A stretch of 47,708 bases of DNA, taken from contig NZ_FOLO01000044.1 of assembly GCF_900112265.1 (NCBI RefSeq), positions 1 through 47,708 on the forward strand. The letters are read 5' to 3'. Within the stretch, counting starts at the first letter, position 1, and the number at the start of each line of letters is the position of its first letter. A program made the position numbers and the translations under genes. Shown here in pieces: positions 42,204 to 47,708 of the stretch. The notes under the pieces were generated by a model. The model was not told the DNA's origin. It did no database searches and saw only the letters and a list, made by a program, of their open reading frames with translations. The DNA comes from Pseudoalteromonas denitrificans DSM 6059 (lineage in GTDB: Bacteria; Pseudomonadota; Gammaproteobacteria; Enterobacterales; Alteromonadaceae).

Positions 42204-44723
42204 TAAATCTGAGGTATTTTTCTTTAATGTTTTCGCTATCATGAAATAGCCTAAACTTGATACAAAACCAGCACCTATCAATGGTCCAACTAACCAGATC
42301 ATAGGGTGCAACTTACCAGCTAATTCAAACATGTGTTGTTGTACAAGTAATAAAGCAATATCACTGAAAATAGCCGCAACCAAACCCGCTATTAATCCTA
42401 ATAAGAAAAACTCATACAAGGTTGCTAATTTTATTAACCGACCCTTTGCACCTAATGTTCTTAATATAACGACTTCCTGCATACGCTCTTGCAAACTAGC
42501 TTGAACTTGAGAAATAAGTACTAGCCCACCACAAAACATCACGATCACTAATACAAATCCAATAGCAATAGAAACCTGAGAAATTGTAGAGCGTATTTGC
42601 TTAATAAAACTATCAACATCTATCATGGTAATTGTTGGATAGGTTTTCAATAATACATTCAGTGACTTTTTACTTTCTTTTGGTACATGTAAAGCCGAAA
42701 TGTAAGTTGCAGGAAAACTGCTTAATAAATCAGGGCTTAAAATGATGAAAAAGTTAGGTTTTAAGCTTGACCAGTTTACTTTACGAAAGCTGGTGACTTT
42801 TGCATTAAAGCGCTCAGAACCAATCAATATCTCTATACTGTCGCCTATTTTTAACTCCAGTCGTTCAGCCAAACCTTCTTCCACCGATGCCTCACCCGTT
42901 ACACCTGTATCAAACCATTTTCCTTGCGTAATTTCATTTTGTGATGGCACTTCTGTCAACCAGGTTAAATTTAGCTCTCGTCCTATACCAGACTTAGCTT
43001 CTTCATCCTTTTTTTCATTATCTTGTTCAGAGTAATCTCGCGCTAATAATTCATCATTAACTGCATTTAATCGACCTCTCACCGTAGGATAAAACCCCGT
43101 TGTGCTTATACCTTTTGCAGATAACATGTTTTCTATTGGATCTAGCTGTTCATGCGTCACATTCACTAGAAATGCATTAGGTGCATCCACTGGTAGCTGT
43201 GACTGCCAATCGTTTATAATGTCATTTTTTAAAACCAATAAAAACAATAACAGCTTAATTGCTAAAGCAAAGCTAACTAGCTGAACTGAATTAGCACTGG
43301 CACGTTTTTGCAATGATGCAATCGCCAATGACCAGCTAGAACCAGGGCTTAACCCTATGCCCCTGCCCGCTTTAAATAATAATCTGCTAATGCCATATAA
43401 GATACCAACCAATGCCGCTGATGATAAAAATAAAATACTTGAAATCATCCACTGACCACTGAATAACAACATTAAAGAAAAAATTGTCAAGGCAGATAAT
43501 AAAAGGTGTAACTTACTGACAGCAATTGAATCGCCTAAACTACGACGTAAAACACGAAGTGGTGGAATATCAAATAAATCGAGTAAAGGTTTAAGTGAAA
43601 ACATCAAGGCACAGGTTGCTCCAGTAGCAATAGCAATAAACCACGGTCTTATACTTGCCTCAGGTAGTGCTTGATCCATACTTTGGGATAAATAATCTAC
43701 GGCTATTAATTGCAAAGCAAAACCAAATAACAAACCAATAGCAATCGCAAAAATGGTTACTAAAGATAAATGTAATACAAATATTTTTCGCACATTTGAA
43801 CGACTTCCGCCTAAGGTTTTCATCATGGCAACAGGGTCGTATTGATTTTCACAATACCTTTTTGCCGAAACGGCAATGGCGACAGCAGCAAGCATAATGC
43901 CTAATAATCCTGCCAATAATAAGAATTTTTCAGCGCGATTTACCGAACCCGATAACCAAGACTGTTTATCTTTAACGCCCCACCAGCTTTGATTTTCAGA
44001 TAATTTAGGTTTAAGCCATTTATAATAAGAGACGATATTATCTTCATCGCCTGCAAAAAGCATTGCATAATAAACACGGCTACCCGGTTGTATCACCTGT
44101 GTAGCAGGAACATCTTCTATATTAATTAATACTCTGCGACTGGCCGAAAATATATTAAAAGGTGCATCAGGCTCTTCTACCAAAACTTTTTGTGCAATCA
44201 AGTTCATTGCACCTAGCTCAACTTTATCACCAATTTTAATATCTAGTGCGTAAAGTACTGACTCACTAAGCCAAATATTGCCCGGCGTTGGTCCCGTTTT
44301 AACTGCATAATCATTTGCCTGTTCAGTTAAATCATCTTTTATGATCAGCTCACCGCGCAGTGGATATTCTTTTGAAACTGCTTTAACCGAACTTAACTGC
44401 AAATTATCATTTGCAAATAACATGGTATCAAAAAAGATTTGATCTGCAGTTTTCAGCAAATATTCTTTTGATTTTGTTTTATATTCATCTGGTAAAGGGT
44501 GTGCGCTGCCAAGTTTTCTATCTGCGGCAATAAAAGTATTACTTTTTTGCTCAATTGATTGACCAATACGGTCTGTAACAGATGAAAGCGTTAATACAGT
44601 CAAAACAGCCAATGCAATAGCTGCTGTAATAATCGTTAACTCGCCTCTTTTTAGTTCACGAAAAAACAATCTAAAAGCCAGTTTCACCCACAAAGCTTGA
44701 GGCGTTATATTTTTATCCTGCAT
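42186..44723 (-). CDS. ybbP: ABC transporter permease, FtsX/YbbP type
   Basis: This 845-residue permease has the two-FtsX-domain layout of the YbbP/LolE-MacB superfamily: an N-terminal helix (about 25-50), a large periplasmic region, a helix cluster around 270-450, a second periplasmic region and C-terminal helices. Recognisable FtsX helical blocks are AVAIAVSAKRYCENQYDPVAMMKTLGG and VQASLQERMQEVVILRTLGAKG. Start choice is uncertain: ATG 44723 has GGGA at a distance; a GTG at 44729 is possible. It overlaps the ATPase gene by 11 bases at its start and the convergent epimerase by 18 at its end. With the ATPase it would form an exporter or lipoprotein-handling complex. Confidence 0.85.
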   Translation of the reverse strand: MQDKNITPQALWVKLAFRLFFRELKRGELTIITAAIALAVLTVLTLSSVTDRIGQSIEQKSNTFIAADRKLGSAHPLPDEYKTKSKEYLLKTADQIFFDTMLFANDNLQLSSVKAVSKEYPLRGELIIKDDLTEQANDYAVKTGPTPGNIWLSESVLYALDIKIGDKVELGAMNLIAQKVLVEEPDAPFNIFSASRRVLINIEDVPATQVIQPGSRVYYAMLFAGDEDNIVSYYKWLKPKLSENQSWWGVKDKQSWLSGSVNRAEKFLLLAGLLGIMLAAVAIAVSAKRYCENQYDPVAMMKTLGGSRSNVRKIFVLHLSLVTIFAIAIGLLFGFALQLIAVDYLSQSMDQALPEASIRPWFIAIATGATCALMFSLKPLLDLFDIPPLRVLRRSLGDSIAVSKLHLLLSALTIFSLMLLFSGQWMISSILFLSSAALVGILYGISRLLFKAGRGIGLSPGSSWSLAIASLQKRASANSVQLVSFALAIKLLLFLLVLKNDIINDWQSQLPVDAPNAFLVNVTHEQLDPIENMLSAKGISTTGFYPTVRGRLNAVNDELLARDYSEQDNEKKDEEAKSGIGRELNLTWLTEVPSQNEITQGKWFDTGVTGEASVEEGLAERLELKIGDSIEILIGSERFNAKVTSFRKVNWSSLKPNFFIILSPDLLSSFPATYISALHVPKESKKSLNVLLKTYPTITMIDVDSFIKQIRSTISQVSIAIGFVLVIVMFCGGLVLISQVQASLQERMQEVVILRTLGAKGRLIKLATLYEFFLLGLIAGLVAAIFSDIALLLVQQHMFELAGKLHPMIWLVGPLIGAGFVSSLGYFMIAKTLKKNTSDLLRVLS

Positions 44724-45447
44724 ATGCACGCGTCCCGCTGCTATCTTTTATCAATTCACCGCCATCAATATGTAAAATACGATTACAACGCTGCGCCAAA
44801 TGTTCATCGTGCGTCACCAATAATAAGGTTGTGCCTTTTTCTTGATTCAATTCAAATAATAAAGACTCTATCAAATGACCATTTTTGGTATCTAAATTAG
44901 CAGAAGGTTCATCGGCAAATAATATTTTAGGAGAGCCCACAAATGCACGTGCGATTGCAACACGTTGTTGCTCCCCTCCAGATAACTGTGATGGAAAATG
45001 ATCTAATCTATGTTCTAAACCTACTTTAGTTAACAAGCTCATGGCTTGTTGTTTTGCATCTGTATGCCCTGCAAGCTCTGCCGGTAACATCACATTTTCC
45101 AGCGCAGTTAAACTTTGAACTAACATAAATGATTGAAATACAAAACCAATTGATTTAGCCCTCAAAGCAGCTCTTTGCTCTTCGTCTAACTGATGCAAAG
45201 GCTCACCATCCAGATGAATTTCACCTTCACTGGTCGCATCCAGTCCAGCTAATAAACCTAACAAAGTCGATTTACCAGATCCTGATGCGCCAACGATGGC
45301 AACCGACTCTCCAGACTTGACATTAAAGCTAATGTCGCTAAGGATAGGTAACTCGCCAGCAAGGGTATTTACTTTTTTAGATAAATTCCTTACTTGAATA
45401 ATAGGCTTAACAGTCTGATTAATATTTATTTGTGAAAGCTCTGTCAT
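44713..45447 (-). CDS. ybbA: ABC transporter ATP-binding protein, YbbA/LolD type
   Basis: This 244-residue nucleotide-binding subunit has Walker A GASGSGKST (about 55-63), the signature LSGGEQQRVAIARA, Walker B ILFADEPSANLD and the H-loop LLVTHDE. It matches the MacB/LolD/YbbA group. The ATG at 45447 abuts the tesA ATG at 45448 on the other strand (CATATG). It lies upstream of the permease with which it overlaps. In E. coli the same divergent ybbA/tesA pairing exists. Confidence 0.92.
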   Translation of the reverse strand: MTELSQININQTVKPIIQVRNLSKKVNTLAGELPILSDISFNVKSGESVAIVGASGSGKSTLLGLLAGLDATSEGEIHLDGEPLHQLDEEQRAALRAKSIGFVFQSFMLVQSLTALENVMLPAELAGHTDAKQQAMSLLTKVGLEHRLDHFPSQLSGGEQQRVAIARAFVGSPKILFADEPSANLDTKNGHLIESLLFELNQEKGTTLLLVTHDEHLAQRCNRILHIDGGELIKDSSGTRAYAG

Positions 45448-46122
45448 ATGATTTACTCAAAATTCCATCGTTTTTATAGTCGATTTTTAGTTCGTATTCT
45501 GTGTGTTTTCTGCCTTAGCGCAGTGAGTACTCAGTCATTTGCAATATCAAAAGTACTTATACTAGGTGATAGCTTAAGTGCAGGGTATGGTTTAAAGCAA
45601 GAACAAGGTTGGGTGCATTTGTTACAACTTGCGTATAAAGATAAAAAACAGCCCATTGAACTCATAAATGCCAGCATTAGTGGCGAAACAAGTGGCGGTG
45701 CTTTAAGGCGTTTAGATGCAATTTTAAAAGCGCAGCAGCCCGATTATGTATTGATTGAAATAGGGGGTAACGATGGTTTAAGAGGGTTTCCTATTAAATC
45801 ACTACAAAATAATTTATTACAATTAATTGAGAACACCCGAAAATTTGGTGCTATTCCTGGCGTAATGACAATTCAGATCCCACCCAATTATGGCCCCAGG
45901 TACGCAAATATGTTCAGTGGTACCTTTAAAAAAGTAACGCAACAAAGTAATACAAAGCTATTGCCATTTTTCATGGATAATATCGCGATAGATAAAGAGT
46001 TTATGCAAGCTGATGGCATACATCCAAACGAAGCTGCTCAACCTTTTATTCGTGATAAAATGGAAACTGAAATTAATAATTGGATCAATACACCTAAAAG
46101 CCAACCAAAGGATAGCGAATAA
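45448..46122 (+). CDS. tesA: Secreted SGNH hydrolase TesA (acyl-CoA thioesterase I / lysophospholipase L1)
   Basis: This 224-residue enzyme has a signal peptide (about residues 1-32, cleavage after QSFA), then the GDSL block VLILGDSLSAGYG with Ser42, the N block EIGGNDGLRG (Asn108) and the Asp189/His192 pair in ADGIHPNEA. Members hydrolyse acyl thioesters, lysophospholipids and short esters in the periplasm. It is divergent from ybbA with no bases between the start codons, so its promoter must lie inside ybbA or the transcript is nearly leaderless. There is no strong Shine-Dalgarno. tRNA-Pro follows downstream. Confidence 0.92.
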   Translation: MIYSKFHRFYSRFLVRILCVFCLSAVSTQSFAISKVLILGDSLSAGYGLKQEQGWVHLLQLAYKDKKQPIELINASISGETSGGALRRLDAILKAQQPDYVLIEIGGNDGLRGFPIKSLQNNLLQLIENTRKFGAIPGVMTIQIPPNYGPRYANMFSGTFKKVTQQSNTKLLPFFMDNIAIDKEFMQADGIHPNEAAQPFIRDKMETEINNWINTPKSQPKDSE

Positions 46123-46317
46123 AGTTCATATTAAACAAATCACTTTAGATCAGACTTGCTGTAAATACATCCTTATACGCTCGAGTGCTACAGCCATGTC
46201 GTAAAAAGGTCTGTTCTAAAGTTATCTGTATTCCCATAATAAATTTACAATACAAAACAGTAAACATCGAGATGTGCTTACTTTATCAGCAAACAAATTC
46301 GTATATGCGTTAATATG

Positions 46318-46352
46318 TTGATTTTCAGCATAAGATGAGTAATATAGCGCCC
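46318..46352 (+). promoter_or_regulatory. Candidate promoter of tRNA-Pro with GC-rich discriminator
   Basis: TTGATT (46318-46323), 16-base spacer, TAATAT (46340-46345), then AGCGCCC. A GC-rich segment just after the -10 is typical of stringently controlled stable-RNA promoters. The start would be near 46352, about 56 bases before the tRNA. Confidence 0.45.
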
Positions 46353-46407
46353 AGATGTCGGCATCACCCAATGCTAAAGGTTATATTTAAAACATCTAAT
46401 TTAAAGT

Positions 46408-46484
46408 CGGGGTATAGCGCAGTTTGGTAGCGCACTTGTCTGGGGGACAAGGGGTCACAGGTTCAAATCCTGTTACTCCGACCA
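46408..46484 (+). tRNA. tRNA-Pro(GGG)
   Basis: A 77-base cloverleaf with encoded CCA. Acceptor CGGGGTA pairs with TACTCCG (one G-T). The anticodon stem CTTGT/ACAAG holds loop CTGGGGG with anticodon GGG. The T arm ACAGG-TTCAAAT-CCTGT is standard. It reads CCC and CCT codons. It is downstream of tesA, on the same strand, with an upstream promoter of its own. Confidence 0.95.
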
Positions 46485-47055
46485 TTTCAAAAGTGTTTTA
46501 CACACTCAAAATCATCCATTATTTAAATCTTTATATTTCTTAAAAATCCCCTTTTCAGATTTACAACTCAAATAAGTTTAATTTTATTTTCTGAGCGATG
46601 AAATGCTCCTGTTTAAGGGTTTTTCTATGCGTTTTAATAGCAGTAAATGTAAGTTCACATTTAGCAGATAACGCCGCTTGCTTTTGAATACAAATTTCAT
46701 CTCATATAAATAGTTTCTATGAGTCCAATAATTAATACAACGATTTATTTAGGGTAAAAATAATTGTAGCTAAGGTATCTAACAAACCTCGCACTAAATT
46801 CCTGTTAACAATTGATTGCAATGTAAATAAAAAGCGAAAACCGATGAAATCCAAGCCTTTATTACTACCATAACAGAAATAGTTTGAATAACTATAAATG
46901 TTTCAAATTTGTTTCATAACTAAAGAGATTACCCTATTAAAACTAAAAAGGTTACACCTTGATTTTAAAAACATTTTACCGTACCTTACTCAGGAATTTA
47001 AAAATATAATATGACTCATCCATCACACGATCTTAAATAAAATAAGGAAATCTAA
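46485..47055. other. 571-base gap after tRNA-Pro without a convincing gene
   Basis: This AT-rich stretch lies between tRNA-Pro and the secreted protein gene. I see a short inverted repeat TAAATGT/ACATTTA near 46645-46665, a TATAAT-like element at 47005-47010 that may be the promoter of the next gene, and only tiny frames with poor ribosome sites. No duplicated tRNA 3' end was found. It may be decayed sequence in a variable spot. Confidence 0.6.
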
Positions 47056-47505
47056 ATGATTAATACTCATAAAAAAATAGTGCGTACCGTAGCTTTTATT
47101 ACCTTAGCCGGAATAGTTGCTCCTACAGTGGCAGATGTGTTAGATTTTGATCGAACAGCTGGTTTTCATCAACAAAAAACTTCCTCACCTCATGCAATAT
47201 TAAAAGTTGCTTTCGATAAGCAAGTCTTTAATGTTGGTGAAGAAGTAAAAATTCACTGGAAATTTTATGAACGTAATGACTCTAACTCCTCAAGGAAATC
47301 AACTGTAACCAATGTGAGTTGTGATGTTCGCAGTCAGTGGGGTATTCAATTTAACGAAAAAGGTTTATCAGCTGAAGGCGTCATAACATCAATCCCCTAT
47401 ACCTCTATCGATGGAAGTGTAAGTTGTTGGTTTGATTTTGAGTATGAAGGTAGAATGCTAAGGAGCGTTATTAACGCTGAAGTTAGAACTATTACGAGTG
47501 ACTAG
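47056..47505 (+). CDS. Small secreted protein of unknown function
   Basis: This 149-residue protein has a signal peptide (about residues 1-26, cleavage after PTVA). The mature part is beta-rich in pattern, with FNVGEEVKIHWKFYE resembling a strand of an Ig-like or periplasmic-domain fold, and two cysteines (C89 and C124) that could form a disulfide. I do not recognise a family. ATG 47056 has AAGGA seven bases upstream. It stands alone between the tRNA gap and an IS element, in what looks like a variable region. Confidence 0.7.
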   Translation: MINTHKKIVRTVAFITLAGIVAPTVADVLDFDRTAGFHQQKTSSPHAILKVAFDKQVFNVGEEVKIHWKFYERNDSNSSRKSTVTNVSCDVRSQWGIQFNEKGLSAEGVITSIPYTSIDGSVSCWFDFEYEGRMLRSVINAEVRTITSD

Positions 47506-47595
47506 GTAGTCATAATTACCTTATGTAAAAATTTGTGACACCTACACTTACTTAATTGATATTATTTAATCTATTTAATAAATATTATTTAGCTA

Positions 47596-47708
47596 GGGGC
47601 TGTTGATCTTTGTTTGAATTTTGTGCGTAAGTGACAATCTCGTATAATTCACTTCGCCAAAACCAAACTAAACGAGATTGTCATGCCCCGATTAATGCTC
47701 ACTGATGA
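47596..47708 (+). mobile_element. Left end of an IS5-family (IS427-like) element with transposase start
   Basis: GGGGCTGTTGATCTTTG starts at 47596, directly after TA (47594-47595), fitting an IS427-type left terminus with TA target. Inside it an ATG at 47683 opens MPRLMLTD before the window ends; this start resembles IS5/IS427-group transposases. The right end is outside the window. Confidence 0.6.
47633..47682. repeat. Perfect 11-bp inverted repeat abutting the transposase ATG
   Basis: GACAATCTCGT (47633-47643) and ACGAGATTGTC (47672-47682) are exact reverse complements separated by 28 bases. The second arm ends one base before the transposase ATG (47683), covering where its ribosome site would be. 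Transcripts read into the element from outside could fold and mask the start. Confidence 0.75.

Noticed and set aside
46485..46510. Terminator for tRNA-Pro
   Set aside because: The AGTGT/ACACT stem is only five bases and has no T tract after it.
46485..47595. Duplicated tRNA 3' end as attachment site
   Set aside because: No second copy of the tRNA-Pro 3' sequence was found in the rest of the window.
1..47708. CRISPR array or defence island
   Set aside because: No regularly spaced direct repeats and no recognisable defence genes were seen on either strand.

Overview
The window is an AT-rich stretch of a gammaproteobacterial chromosome. Protein content points to a marine Alteromonadales-type organism (Colwellia, Thalassotalea or Pseudoalteromonas relatives). 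The evidence is close matches to enteric and Vibrio/Shewanella families, strict SD-led genes, and a gene order that expands the Escherichia coli trp–cysB neighbourhood. The exact genus cannot be fixed from sequence reading alone.

Layout. (1) 2-328 is the C-terminal end of an IS982-type transposase, cut by the window edge. (2) 544-5171 holds cysB (minus), a divergent TPR response regulator coupled to a sensor-less histidine kinase, and a membrane-anchored helical protein. (3) 5172-18540 is the topA / sohB / yciK block. Three accessory genes sit inside it: a 1402-residue Ig-like lipoprotein, a dicarboxylate/amino-acid:cation symporter, and a VolA (Pla-1/cef) type surface lipase with a G10 tract. 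(4) 18644-22561 is a probable minus-strand operon rnm-yciO-scpA-scpB-rluB. (5) 22719-29658 is a complete trp operon, trpL-E-G-D-CF-B-A, with a readable attenuator and two tandem leader terminators. (6) 29929-37168 is a mixed set: alpha/beta hydrolase, ACC deaminase/D-cysteine desulfhydrase-like enzyme, yciB, a LysR regulator divergent from a quinone-reductase-like enzyme followed by an ABM monooxygenase, an NSS transporter, and yciI. (7) 37404-40054 is a tightly packed PepSY / PhoP-like / PhoQ-like / LprI-like cassette. (8) 40092-46122 holds an AI-2E family permease, a TIGR01777 epimerase, a YbbP/YbbA-type ABC exporter and tesA, the last two divergent with abutting start codons. (9) 46408-46484 is tRNA-Pro(GGG), followed by about 570 bases without a convincing gene, a small secreted protein of unknown function, and the left end of an IS5-family (IS427-like) element.

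How it works together. The core is housekeeping: sulfur regulation (CysB), DNA supercoiling (TopA), chromosome condensation (ScpAB), ribosome and tRNA maturation (RluB, Rnm, the YciO family) and tryptophan synthesis. In E. coli the order trp-rnm-yciO-rluB-yciK-sohB-topA-cysB is the same apart from insertions, and yciB and yciI also lie near trp there. Accessory surface proteins have been inserted into this backbone, and IS elements lie at both ends of the window. The least-described parts are the TPR-receiver/orphan-kinase/membrane-protein trio (1678-4835), the large Ig-like lipoprotein, and the PepSY-PhoPQ-LprI cassette. I found no CRISPR array, prophage or obvious defence island.
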